DNA of 64,000 bases from NCBI RefSeq assembly GCF_029948125.1, contig NZ_JASAMB010000014.1, forward strand, positions 142,528-206,527. The letters are read 5' to 3'. The notes below the pieces were generated by a model. It did not search any database and had not been told where the DNA came from. It worked only from the letters and a program-made list of their open reading frames with translations. Shown here piece after piece: positions 33,676 to 41,855 of the stretch; the stretch's first letter is position 1, and the number at the start of each line of letters is the position of its first letter. The translations under genes were made by a program, and so were the position numbers. This stretch comes from Catellatospora sp. KI3. Lineage in GTDB: Bacteria; Actinomycetota; Actinomycetes; Mycobacteriales; Micromonosporaceae.

Positions 33676-33975
33676 CTAGCTGTCGGCGTGGATGCGGCGG
33701 GCGAGGTCGGCCGGGAGCGGGTACGGCCGCTCCCGGGGCAGCAGCCGCGTCGCCTGGTCGGCGCGACCGGACCGGACCAGCCCGGCGATCTTGTGCACGG
33801 TCGGGGTGACGTCCCGCAGCCCGACCACCCACTCCTCGGCGTACGAGCGGATCAGCGTCCGCCCGACGCCGACCTGGATGCTGTAGTGGTTGAGCGCCGC
33901 GCCGCGCAGCGACCGCTCCGGATCCCACTGCACGTGCACCGCGGCCGAGGCGAACGCGGCCTCCCACGCCGAGGC
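33676..33975 (-). pseudogene. truncated DUF4291 gene (C-terminal half only)
   Basis: The frame ending at 33676 gives VQWDPERSLRGAALNHYSIQ, YAEEWVVGLRDVTP and LLPRERPYPLPADLARRI, the well-conserved C-terminal half of DUF4291 proteins (usually about 190-200 residues). Upstream of about 33975 the similarity stops in proline/arginine-rich noise and no good start is present, because the kinase gene begins at 34014 on the other strand. It looks like a 5'-deleted remnant. Confidence 0.65.
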
Positions 33976-34013
33976 GGAGCCGTGGTGGCGGCGGGCTCTG
34001 GCACGATGGCCGG

Positions 34014-35342
34014 GTGACCGGCCGGGACGTGCGCGACGCGGGGTACCTGTTGCTGGGCCCGGTCTTCGGCGGGCTGTGGGTCGCGTTGGTGGGGGCGATC
34101 CAGGTGTCGGGCGTCGCGTCGCGCTTCGCACCGCTGGGCATCGCGTTCTTCCTGGCCGCCCACCTGCTGCTGCGGCCCATCGGGCGGTTCGAGCGGCTGC
34201 TGGTACGCGCGCTGCTGGCGCACGACGTGCCCGCGCCGACCCCGGTCGGCTACCGCAGGGCGACCGCGCCGCGGTGGCGGTGGCCGGTCGACCGGTGGCG
34301 GTGGACGCTGGCGGTGGTCCGCGACGCCCACAGCTGGCGGGTGCTGGCGTGGCTCCTGATCCGGCTGGTGGTGGGGCCGGTCGGCGCCGCGATCGTGCTG
34401 CTGTACGCCGCGTCTCCGCTGCTGCTGGCCGCACCGCTGGTCCCGCTGGCCGACCTGCTGAGCGACCGGTTCACCCTCGACGCGGCGTGGACGGGCTGGC
34501 TGCTGCTCGGGCCGGTCGGGTTCGCGCCGGCCGCTCCCCTGCTGCGCGAGGCGGTGCGCGGCCTGGCCCGGTGGCATCGGCGCCTGGCCGACTGGGCGCT
34601 CGGACCGGGCCGCCGCGAGGTCGAGGCGGCGGTGCTGGCGCGGGCCGTACGGGCTGAGGAGCAGGTGCGCATCGACCAGGAGCTGCACGACAGCATCGGC
34701 CATCTGCTGTCGATGATCGTGGTGCAGGCCGGCGCGGGCGCGCACGTGTTCGACCGGGACCCGGCGTTCGCCCGGCACGCGCTGGAGACGATCGGCGAGC
34801 GCGGCCGGGCCGCCCTGGGCGAGCTGGACCGGATCATCGCCGGCATCCGCGACGACGGCTCGGACCACCTGCGGCCGCTGCCAGGCGTGGGCGACCTGGC
34901 CGCGCTGCTGGACGGGGCGGCCGACGCCGGGATGCGGGTCCGCTCCCGGATCCGGCTGCGGCCGGTGCCGCTCGCGGTCGGGCGCGGCGTCTACCGGGTG
35001 GTGCAGGAGTCGCTCACCAACGCCGCCAAGCACGCGCGGGGCTGCGACGTGGACGTCGAGGTGGTCGCCGACGAGCGGGTGGTGGCGGTGGCGGTGGACA
35101 ATCCGCTGCCCCGGCCGCGTCCCGGTGGCGGCGGTGGCGGCGGGACCGGGCTGGCGTCCATCCGCGACCGGGTCGCATTGCTGGGCGGGCGGGCGACGGC
35201 GGGGCCGACCGGGGACGGCGGGTTCGCGGTGCGGGCGGTGGTGCCGCTGGGCGCGGCGCTGCCCGACGGTGCGGCGGCGTGCCGGCTGGACGCCGGGTGC
35301 GACTGCCTGGGCTGCTCGGTGCGCCGTACGGTACCGGGGTGA
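34014..35342 (+). CDS. NarL-type sensor histidine kinase
   Basis: A 442-residue kinase. The N-terminal half has about four membrane helices with an unusual Arg/Trp-rich loop. The HisKA_3 dimerisation motif RIDQELHDSIGHLLS carries the phosphoacceptor His225. The HATPase_c part has ESLTNAAKHA and a Gly-rich GGGGGGGTGLASIRDR box. The C-terminus ends in a Cys-rich tail (GCDCLGC). The stop overlaps the response regulator start (GTGA), so the two form one two-component unit. No target gene is evident. Confidence 0.93.
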   Translation: MTGRDVRDAGYLLLGPVFGGLWVALVGAIQVSGVASRFAPLGIAFFLAAHLLLRPIGRFERLLVRALLAHDVPAPTPVGYRRATAPRWRWPVDRWRWTLAVVRDAHSWRVLAWLLIRLVVGPVGAAIVLLYAASPLLLAAPLVPLADLLSDRFTLDAAWTGWLLLGPVGFAPAAPLLREAVRGLARWHRRLADWALGPGRREVEAAVLARAVRAEEQVRIDQELHDSIGHLLSMIVVQAGAGAHVFDRDPAFARHALETIGERGRAALGELDRIIAGIRDDGSDHLRPLPGVGDLAALLDGAADAGMRVRSRIRLRPVPLAVGRGVYRVVQESLTNAAKHARGCDVDVEVVADERVVAVAVDNPLPRPRPGGGGGGGTGLASIRDRVALLGGRATAGPTGDGGFAVRAVVPLGAALPDGAAACRLDAGCDCLGCSVRRTVPG

Positions 35343-35980
35343 GGATCGCGATCGTCGACGACGACCCGCTGGTGCGGCTCGGGCTGCGGGCCGTGCTCGC
35401 CGCCGAGCCGGGCTGGGAGGTGGTCGGCGAGGCCGGGGACGGCGCGGGCGCGGTGGCGCTCGCGGCGGCCGACCCACCGCCTGACCTGGTGCTGATGGAC
35501 GTGCGGATGCCCGGCATGGACGGCATCGAGGCCACGCGGCGGATCACCGCGGCCGGGTCGGCGGTGCGGGTGCTGGTGCTCACCACGTTCGAGGTCGACG
35601 AGTATGTGTACCAGGCGCTGCGCGCCGGGGCGGGCGGGTTCGTGCTGAAGCGGACGCCGCCCGCGCAGCTGATCGAGGCGGCGCGGGTGGTCGGCACGGG
35701 CGAGTCGCTGCTGTTCCCGGCGTCGACCCGGGGCGTCATCGAGCGGTTCACCGCGCCCTCGGGCGTGCCGCTGCCCGCGCTGTCCGACCGGGAGCAGGAG
35801 GTGCTGCGGCTGCTGGCGCGCGGACTGTCCAACGCGGAGATCTCCGCCGCGCTGTTCCTGTCGGTCCAGACGGTCAAGTCGCACGTCGCGGCACTGCTGG
35901 CGAAGCTGGGCGTCCGCGACCGGACCCAGGCGGTGATCGCCGCGTACGAGGCGGGCTTCGTGGCTCCGGGCTCGGCCTGA
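35339..35980 (+). CDS. NarL/LuxR-family response regulator
   Basis: A 213-residue protein. The receiver domain begins RIAIVDDDPLVRLG, with phosphoacceptor Asp54 in LVLMDVRMPGMDGIEA. The C-terminal LuxR HTH is LSDREQEVLRLLARGLSNAEI followed by TVKSHVAALLAKL. It is translationally coupled to the upstream kinase. The next gene, a DUF6326 membrane protein 125 nt downstream, may be its target. Confidence 0.95.
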   Translation: MRIAIVDDDPLVRLGLRAVLAAEPGWEVVGEAGDGAGAVALAAADPPPDLVLMDVRMPGMDGIEATRRITAAGSAVRVLVLTTFEVDEYVYQALRAGAGGFVLKRTPPAQLIEAARVVGTGESLLFPASTRGVIERFTAPSGVPLPALSDREQEVLRLLARGLSNAEISAALFLSVQTVKSHVAALLAKLGVRDRTQAVIAAYEAGFVAPGSA

Positions 35981-36104
35981 CCCGGAACCACTCTTGCGAC
36001 CAGCGGCTTTCACTCTCGGGAGGGTGGGCCGGGGCCGCCGGGCCGCCTACCGTCAGGTCCACCGCGCAACGGCGCGGCGACAGACCGAAGGGCGGAGCAT
36101 CACC

Positions 36105-36557
36105 GTGACGCAAGACCGGTTTCCCGGCCAGGACGCGGCGCGTGGCAGGGCGAACCTGCTCTCCACATTGTGGATCTTCGTGGTCCTGAACTACCTGTAC
36201 TGCGACGTGCTCGGGCACATGGACGGCGCGGTCCTCGCCGAGCTGCTGCGGGGCGAGGCGGGCGGCATGCGGATCACCCAGGGCTTCCTGTTCGGCGCCG
36301 GGGTCCTCATGGAGATCCCGATCGCGATGGTGCTGCTGGCGCGGGTGCTGCCGGACGCGGCGAGCCGGTGGGCGAACACGGCCGCCGCCGCGGTCATGAC
36401 GGCGGTGCAGGCGGCGTCGCTGGCGGTCGGGGTCCCCACCGGGTATTACGTGTTCTACAGCGTCATCGAGATCGCCTGCACCGCGTTCATCGCCTGGTAC
36501 GCGTGGACGTGGCGGCCAGCCCCGCGGTCGGCGCGGGCGCACGCCGCGGCCCGGTGA
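36105..36557 (+). CDS. DUF6326 family membrane protein
   Basis: A 150-residue protein from GTG 36105 (GGAG 7-8 nt upstream). It has four predicted membrane helices and the family opening LLSTLWIFVVLNYLYCDVL, with GFLFGAGVLMEIPIAMVLLARVL in the second helix. DUF6326 proteins are small four-helix membrane proteins without known function. It lies just downstream of the two-component genes. Confidence 0.85.
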   Translation: MTQDRFPGQDAARGRANLLSTLWIFVVLNYLYCDVLGHMDGAVLAELLRGEAGGMRITQGFLFGAGVLMEIPIAMVLLARVLPDAASRWANTAAAAVMTAVQAASLAVGVPTGYYVFYSVIEIACTAFIAWYAWTWRPAPRSARAHAAAR

Positions 36558-36559
36558 GG

Positions 36560-36599
36560 ACGGCGCGGGGCGGGCCGGTTCGCGGCCCGCCCGCGCCGT
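36560..36599. terminator. GC-rich hairpin terminator
   Basis: A near-perfect stem of about 17 bp (36560-36577 with 36583-36599, one bulged base) and a GTTCG-type loop, between the DUF6326 stop and the convergent amidase stop. No T-tract follows. Confidence 0.7.
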
Positions 36600-36604
36600 G
36601 CCGG

Positions 36605-37576
36605 TCACACCTTGGTGAGTCTGACCGCGTCGGCGATGACGTAGCCGGTGCCGCTGGTCCAGCGGCTGACCATCACCGCGTCGAAGTCCCCGGCGTTGAA
36701 GTTGAACGTGCCGAGGTTGCGCCACCCGCCGCCGCCGGTGCGCTGGTCCACGTGGACGGTCTGGTTGCCGCTGCTGGTGGCCATGATGTACGGGGCGGCG
36801 TTGTTGTAGCCGGAGTTCGAGGCGTACCAGGCCTCGACCCGGTAGTTGCCCGCCGACGGGATCGCGAACCTGTACTTGGCCGTGTCGCTGGCGCTGACCG
36901 GGTTGGCGTACCGGTAGTCGGCGCCGTAGCGGGTGGTCGAGTAGGTCGAGGTGCCCCAGTTCGCCGAGGCGGTGAACCGCCCGGCGGTGGAGTTGTCCAC
37001 GATCGCCGACCAGCTCGGGACCGCGTTGAGCAGCGCGGCGACGTCGGAGCGCATGACGTTCAGGTCGATGAACGACGGGTCGATCTTGCCGGTGGTGCTG
37101 GTCTCGCGGTGGCCCCGGGCGTAGCTGGCGTCCTTGCCGAGGCGGCGCAGCACCGCCGCGGTGGCCTTCAGCGAGTTGTTGTACTGCGCCGCGGTCATCG
37201 CCTGGTCGGTGGCCTGGTCGCCGCCGTAGTCGATCTCCCACCCGATCATGAGGGTGTTGCCGTCACCGGCCGGGATGGGGCCGCTGCCGCGCGAGGCGCC
37301 GGCGTGGTTGCACCGGTTGGCCGAGATGATGTGGAAGACGCCGTTGTAGTCGACCAGCGCCTGGGCCAGCGGACCCTGCAGGTCGGAGCGGCCGTTGATG
37401 ACGACGTTGAGCGCCGGGTGCGGGTTGGTGGGGCTGGAGAACGCCGCGGTGTGGTGCCACAGCACGCCGATCGGGTCGAACGAGCCGGTGACCTTGCGGT
37501 TGAGCCAGTCGCCCTCCTCGACGACCGGAACGCCTTCTGCCCGCAGGACGTCGGCGAGCCACGGGATGCTGGCCAT
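36605..37576 (-). CDS. N-acetylmuramoyl-L-alanine amidase with golvesin-like C-terminal domain
   Basis: A 323-residue protein from ATG 37576. The amidase_2 domain (residues about 1-190) shows the zinc/catalytic pattern VLWHHTAAF, NRCNHAGASRG, GWEIDYGG, GHRETSTTGKIDPS. Residues about 195-323 form a beta-sandwich with YRFAIPSAGNYRVEAWYAS and VIADAVRL, as in golvesin/Xly cell-wall-binding domains. It should cleave the lactyl-amide bond in peptidoglycan. It has no signal peptide of its own; a separate short Tat-leader ORF ends at its start codon (TGATG). Confidence 0.9.
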   Translation of the reverse strand: MASIPWLADVLRAEGVPVVEEGDWLNRKVTGSFDPIGVLWHHTAAFSSPTNPHPALNVVINGRSDLQGPLAQALVDYNGVFHIISANRCNHAGASRGSGPIPAGDGNTLMIGWEIDYGGDQATDQAMTAAQYNNSLKATAAVLRRLGKDASYARGHRETSTTGKIDPSFIDLNVMRSDVAALLNAVPSWSAIVDNSTAGRFTASANWGTSTYSTTRYGADYRYANPVSASDTAKYRFAIPSAGNYRVEAWYASNSGYNNAAPYIMATSSGNQTVHVDQRTGGGGWRNLGTFNFNAGDFDAVMVSRWTSGTGYVIADAVRLTKV

Positions 37577-37743
37577 CAGGACTCCGTGATCAGGTCGGCG
37601 ACGCACTCGGCGACGCGCGGCTTGGCGGCGGCCGCGGTGGCGGCGTGCGCGGCCTGCGGCGCCATCGTCACGGCGGCGGCGACGAGCACCGGCGTGCCGA
37701 GGAAGGCGCGGCGGGGCAGCCGACGGGGTGGGCTTGGGTTCAT
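37576..37743 (-). CDS. short Tat-leader ORF directly upstream of the amidase
   Basis: A 55-residue ORF, MNPSPPRRLPRRAFLG followed by a hydrophobic stretch and AHAA cleavage-like site, then PRVAECVADLITES and stop. The TGA shares one base with the amidase ATG. It is a complete Tat signal peptide without a mature domain. Either it is a coupled small secreted peptide, or a frameshift split one secreted amidase in two. The amidase family is normally exported, which favours the latter. Confidence 0.65.
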   Translation of the reverse strand: MNPSPPRRLPRRAFLGTPVLVAAAVTMAPQAAHAATAAAAKPRVAECVADLITES

Positions 37744-37872
37744 GGCACTCCTTTTGCGAGGGAGGTGTGGAACCGGTGCCAGCACGATACGGCGCGACGC
37801 CCGTCTATGTCGATAGTTGTCACATAGGTTTCATCGTATGAAGTTTTCTTTCTTGCAGCTGCCCTGAGCAGG

Positions 37873-37908
37873 GAGGGGCGGGCAGGTCCGATGACCTGCC
37901 CGCCCCTC
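37873..37908 (-). terminator. perfect hairpin terminator
   Basis: A 16-bp perfect stem (37873-37888 with 37893-37908) and a CGAT loop, just downstream of the minus-strand gene ending at 37920. Confidence 0.8.
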
Positions 37909-37919
37909 GACGCGGGCGC

Positions 37920-39119
37920 TCAGGCGCCGTAGCTGGCCTGCAGCACGTTGAAGACGTTGCGGTGGCCGACCGACTCCTGCAGCGACCACAGCAGGTCGGG
38001 CTCGGTGTCGTCCTCCCAGTAGCTGATGCTCTCGCCGCCGCCCACCCAGGCGAAGGTGCGCGAACCGTCGGCGGGCGTCCAGTAGTACAGCTGCTTGGCC
38101 CCGGAGGAGTTGAACCACCAGCGGTTGTTGTGCGAGGCGACACCGTTGAGCTTGTACCAGGGCAGCTGCAGCGCCTGGGACGCGGTGGTCGTCGCGGCGA
38201 ACGTGGTGGCGCCGGAGGCGAACGGGAACCGGACCGCCCGGGGCGCCCGGTTCGGGTAGTCGGCGCAGCCGGACTGGCAGGTGTACTCGGTCATCACGAT
38301 CGACTTGCTCACCCGGTCCAGCGAGATGGACGACCAGGCCAGCGCGGTGACGCCCGAGGCGGTGCCCGCGGTGACCGTGCCGATCTGCGGCAGCACGTAG
38401 GCGTAGTTGTGGGCGTAGTAGGTGGCGGCGTTCACGCGGCCGATCTGGTCGGCGGTGCCGCCGGTGTTCGTCTTGAGGATCTTGCGCATGTCGAACACAC
38501 GCATGCCCCGGCCGGTGTCGGCCACGTACAGGTAGTCGCCGTACCAGGACACGCCGCCGGCGTGGATCGGGATGTCCTTGAAGTTCGGCGCCGCCGTGGT
38601 GCCGGTCGGCTCCACCAGCAGCACCTTGCGGTACTTGTTCGGGTACGTGGCGTCCCAGTCCACCAGCGTGATCCGGCTGCGCTCCTGCGACCCGCCGCAG
38701 GCGTCCTTGGTGTACCAGCTGACCACCACCAGCTGGTGGCCGTCGTAGTTGCCGCCGTTGGCGGTGCCGACCGCGTCGCGGCTGGTGGTGATGCCCTGCG
38801 GATAGTTCGCGCAGTCGCCGTTGTCACCGGAGTCGAACTGGAAGCCGCCGTTGTAGCCGGCGATGCCGAGCGAGTCGGTGATACCGGTGCGGTCGTGGTT
38901 GGCGTTGTCCATGACCGTGTGCACGGGCGCCGTGCCCAGGATGCCGACGAGCGCGGTATTGAGAGCGTCGAACTGGTGGTAGTTGGCGCTGAGGGTGAAC
39001 TGGCTGTTGGGCAGGGTGGTGGGCGCGGCCGCGGCCTGGGCGCCCGGCGCGCCGGTAAGCGTGGCCGCGAGCGTCACCGCCGCCACCAGTCCGACAAAGA
39101 CCCTGTTGCGTATGGACAC
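37920..39119 (-). CDS. secreted protein of unknown function (paralogue of the gene at 62746)
   Basis: A 399-residue protein with a Sec signal peptide (SIRNRVFVGLVAAVTLAATLTGAPGAQA, split here only for description) from GTG 39119. The body has DWDATYPNKYRKVLLV, HAGGVSWYGDYLYVADTG, VFDMRKI, SHNNRWWF and SISYWEDDTEPDLLW, all shared with the second copy. Repeated SWYGxYLYV and DMRKI strands suggest a beta-propeller-like fold. It has several Cys pairs fitting an extracellular protein. Function unknown. Confidence 0.85.
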   Translation of the reverse strand: MSIRNRVFVGLVAAVTLAATLTGAPGAQAAAAPTTLPNSQFTLSANYHQFDALNTALVGILGTAPVHTVMDNANHDRTGITDSLGIAGYNGGFQFDSGDNGDCANYPQGITTSRDAVGTANGGNYDGHQLVVVSWYTKDACGGSQERSRITLVDWDATYPNKYRKVLLVEPTGTTAAPNFKDIPIHAGGVSWYGDYLYVADTGRGMRVFDMRKILKTNTGGTADQIGRVNAATYYAHNYAYVLPQIGTVTAGTASGVTALAWSSISLDRVSKSIVMTEYTCQSGCADYPNRAPRAVRFPFASGATTFAATTTASQALQLPWYKLNGVASHNNRWWFNSSGAKQLYYWTPADGSRTFAWVGGGESISYWEDDTEPDLLWSLQESVGHRNVFNVLQASYGA

Positions 39120-39365
39120 CGTGAAACCTCCCCGATTACGACAGAGAGTGCACCATACGCTCATTGATCTCTATGTTCAACAGGTCGAGATCCAGCTACG
39201 ACACGTCGAGATCCCGCTGGAGCAGCAGCTGCGGACGCTCCTGCGGGCCTGACCCGCCGACGATGCGGGCCAGCTCGCACACCTCGCCGACGACTCGAGT
39301 ACGGCGTTCAGGTGCTCGGCCGTGAGCCGCTCGAGACGCATCCGCCGAAACTACCGCAGACCGCC

Positions 39366-39397
39366 GAGGGGCGGACGCCCGTCGGCATCCGCCCCTC
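39366..39397 (-). terminator. hairpin terminator
   Basis: A 10-bp stem GAGGGGCGGA/TCCGCCCCTC with a 12-nt loop, downstream of the minus-strand hydrolase ending at 39418. The rest of 39120-39417 holds no gene that I can support. Confidence 0.6.
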
Positions 39398-39417
39398 GTC
39401 CCGTGGACACCTCGGCG

Positions 39418-40218
39418 TCAGGCGGCGGCCTCGCGCACGGCCGCGGCGACGGCCGGGGCGTCCTTGCCCAGGATGGCGCCGTGGTTGCTGGCGACCTTCG
39501 CGCTGATCCTGATGTTCGGGTTGCGCTCGGTCACCCGCGCCAGACCGGCGCGGATCCGCTCCTGCTCGTCGCCGCGGCTGCCGAAGGAGGTGCCCGAGGC
39601 GACCACGTACCGCGTCGGCACGGTGATGGCGTCCAGCACCGGGCCCAGCTCGCGCTCGCGGGAGAGCCTGCCCAGCTCGATGTTGCTCTCGGCCTGCTGG
39701 GCGGCGGTCAGCCGCGGCACCAGACCGGTCGGGCGCAGCAGCGGCGCGAACCAGCCGATCCGCTTGAACAGCGTACGGATCCGCTGCTCCATGGCCTCGT
39801 CGAGCCAGTCGTAGGGAAACGCGCCGTCGACCAGGACCGCGCCCACGGTCCGGTCCGGGTTCCGCGCGGCCCAGTGCGCCGCCACGACCGCCCCGTAGGA
39901 CCAGCCCACCACCAGTGCCCGGTCCACCCCTCGGGCGGCGAGCACCGCGTCGACGTCCCGGACCGCGGCCTCGAAGGAGTAGTCGGACGAGGTCTTCGAC
40001 CTGCGGCCCCGACCTCGCTCGTCATAGGTGATGTGCCGCCATCCTGGGCCCAGTTCGGCGATGACCTTCCGCCAGTAGCCCTGGGTGGCGAACTGACCGT
40101 TGAGGTAGAGCACCGGGACTCCTGAGCCGCCGGTGTCGGCGGCGGCCAGGGCCGTGTCGTCCACGGCGACCATGCCGTTCCACGTCGAGCCGGTGCCCTG
40201 GGTGCTGTTCTTCGTCAT
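39418..40218 (-). CDS. alpha/beta hydrolase
   Basis: A 266-residue protein from ATG 40218 with RBS GGAGAG. It has the oxyanion strand VLYLNGQFATQGYW, the nucleophile elbow GWSYGA, an acid region near FPYDWLDEAM and a late His in SNHGAILG. It resembles the non-haem chloroperoxidase/esterase-like hydrolases of actinobacteria. It is followed on the same strand by nothing close and preceded, 46 nt upstream, by the short DUF4097 gene, with which it probably forms one unit. Confidence 0.88.
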   Translation of the reverse strand: MTKNSTQGTGSTWNGMVAVDDTALAAADTGGSGVPVLYLNGQFATQGYWRKVIAELGPGWRHITYDERGRGRRSKTSSDYSFEAAVRDVDAVLAARGVDRALVVGWSYGAVVAAHWAARNPDRTVGAVLVDGAFPYDWLDEAMEQRIRTLFKRIGWFAPLLRPTGLVPRLTAAQQAESNIELGRLSRERELGPVLDAITVPTRYVVASGTSFGSRGDEQERIRAGLARVTERNPNIRISAKVASNHGAILGKDAPAVAAAVREAAA

Positions 40219-40264
40219 TCGTCTCTCCTGCTCGTGACTGGTTCGGGGGCAAGGCGGCGGTGTG

Positions 40265-40612
40265 TCAGAGGCTGCGGGCGGTGATGTCGCCGTGGGCGGC
40301 GGTGGCGTGGACGGCCAGGTCGGCGGTGCCGTCGTTCTTGAGGGTGTTGCTGATGCGGCCGTAGGGGGTGCCCGCGTCCAAGCCGGACGAGCCGAGCAGC
40401 CGGTGCCCAGGCTCCTCGGCCTGGATCCGCAGGACCCCGTCGGCGTAGGCCACGGTGGCCTGCTCGGCGGCCCGGACATCGCGGCCCTTGGCCGGGTCGG
40501 CCGGCCGGACCTCGACGACGGTGTCGGCGCGGTCGGCGGCGATGAACTGGATGCGGCCGGCGGGGATGGCCGCGACGGCGGAGATCATGGCCGGGGTGTC
40601 GAACTTCTGCAT
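40265..40612 (-). CDS. shortened DUF4097-type beta-strand repeat protein
   Basis: A 115-residue protein starting MQKFDTPAMISAVAAIPAGR. The first about 65 residues (IQFIAADRADTVVEVRPADP) and the last about 35 (DAGTPYGRISNTLKNDG, HGDITARSL) match the two ends of actinobacterial DUF4097 proteins, which are usually about 200-220 residues. The middle, with its beta-helix repeats, is missing and the two ends are joined in frame near EEPGHRLLGSSG. It may still fold, or be a decaying copy. It is upstream of the hydrolase gene on the same strand. Confidence 0.7.
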   Translation of the reverse strand: MQKFDTPAMISAVAAIPAGRIQFIAADRADTVVEVRPADPAKGRDVRAAEQATVAYADGVLRIQAEEPGHRLLGSSGLDAGTPYGRISNTLKNDGTADLAVHATAAHGDITARSL

Positions 40613-40813
40613 CGCGCGCTCCTCTACTCGTTGTTTCTTACTTCAGAAACGCTACGTTGCTTTCCATATTTCTACAATATCGAAGTTGCGTCTCTTGCTC
40701 ATTTAGCGAGGCTAAAGGCCGATTATCGTTGCATCGGTTGGAATTTCAACGCAACAATTGATATCCTTCATCGTTGCAATGAGGGGAAGTGAACGCTATC
40801 CGCGCGAACAAGA
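40613..40813. promoter_or_regulatory. AT-rich promoter region with GCAACGAT repeats
   Basis: About 170 nt with much lower GC than its surroundings. On the minus strand the octamer GCAACGAT occurs twice (about 40734 and 40773) around TTGTTGCGTTGAA. It precedes the shortened DUF4097 gene and may hold its promoter or be a scar of a lost element. No gene is seen in it. Confidence 0.45.
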
Positions 40814-40851
40814 GAACGGGCCGTGCCGGAGGACTCCGGCACGGCCCGTTC
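40814..40851 (-). terminator. strong perfect hairpin terminator
   Basis: A 17-bp perfect stem (40814-40830 with 40835-40851), loop GGAC, located 12 nt after the tyrosinase stop. Confidence 0.88.
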
Positions 40852-40862
40852 GATCGAAGCGG

Positions 40863-41855
40863 CTACGCGGTGGTGTCGTAGCTGTACCAGGCGGACGCGT
40901 CGAGCACGTCGGCCGGGCGCAGCGGCTCCCCCAGCAGCGTCACCATGGTGTCGTTGAGCCCCTGGCCCGAAGGGACCCCTTCGTCACCGGCGCCCGGCAG
41001 GTAGACACGGCCACCGCGAGCCAGCCACGCCTCCCACAGCCGGTCGATGTTGCAGTGGTTGAGGTAGAACAGCGGGTCGTTGGGCGAGCTGCCCGGACCC
41101 ATGTCGCCGCCGACCCACACGTGCACCCGGTTGTGCATCTGCGGGCTGCCCGCCTGCTGCGGACGGCGCGGGTCGATCCAGCCCTCCACCCGGTTGCGGA
41201 ACCCGTCCGAGCTGACGTCCCAGGGCAGGCTGTCGTAGGCCAGGCCCTCCTCCAGCGCCCACTTGGCGTCGTCGGGCGTGGGCAGTCCCGGGACCCCGGT
41301 ATCGGTGCCCGCCGCGCGCTGCAGCGGCCGGGGCGCGATGGACCACAGCTGCGTACCGTGGCCGACCAGGCGCACCCGGAACGGGCTCAGCACGCCGCTG
41401 ACCACGTCACCGCGCGACTCGCCCAGGCCCGACTCGCCCCACATCGAACTGGCGTGCTGCTGGTCGGTCGGCAGGCCGCCGTCCACGGTCCAGTCCCAGT
41501 ACGGCAGCCCGGCCTCGGCGTCGCCGGTGACCCGCTGGATCTGCTGCTCCAGGCGCAGCAGGAACATCCGGTGCCAGGGCAGGAAGATCGGGCCGCCGTG
41601 GGCCAGGTTGCGCATCGGCCGCGACGGGCTGCTGGGCATCTGCATGGACACGAAGTGCCACAGCACGAACAGGTCCCAGGTGGTCAGCTGCTGGTCGACG
41701 CCGTACAGGCGGAAGCCCGGGATGGACGGGGCGAGCAGCTGGTTGAGCTGCGAGGTGGTGTAGCCGGACTGCTCGGCGTTGAGCGCGACGACCCCGGCCA
41801 GGAACTTCTGCCGGGCCTCGGCGGAGGTCTGGATGTTGGCGCGGACGGCGGTCAT
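40863..41855 (-). CDS. tyrosinase family copper oxidase
   Basis: A 330-residue protein. The CuA site has LWHFVSM and GGPIFLPWHRMFLLRLE; the CuB site has MHNRVHVWVGG and DPLFYLNHCNIDRLW. YWDWTVDGG between them is also typical. It oxidises phenols to quinones through a type 3 dicopper centre. No signal peptide is visible. Its ATG shares a base with the stop of the His-rich upstream ORF (TGATG), so the two are translated together, like melC2 and melC1, although the partner is not an obvious MelC1 homologue. Confidence 0.93.
   Translation of the reverse strand: MTAVRANIQTSAEARQKFLAGVVALNAEQSGYTTSQLNQLLAPSIPGFRLYGVDQQLTTWDLFVLWHFVSMQMPSSPSRPMRNLAHGGPIFLPWHRMFLLRLEQQIQRVTGDAEAGLPYWDWTVDGGLPTDQQHASSMWGESGLGESRGDVVSGVLSPFRVRLVGHGTQLWSIAPRPLQRAAGTDTGVPGLPTPDDAKWALEEGLAYDSLPWDVSSDGFRNRVEGWIDPRRPQQAGSPQMHNRVHVWVGGDMGPGSSPNDPLFYLNHCNIDRLWEAWLARGGRVYLPGAGDEGVPSGQGLNDTMVTLLGEPLRPADVLDASAWYSYDTTA

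Noticed and set aside
39300..39341. Possible GNAT gene start (MRLERLTAEHLNAVLE) on the minus strand
   Set aside because: Only about 16 residues look plausible before the frame becomes noise; it may be a remnant, but it is too short to support.
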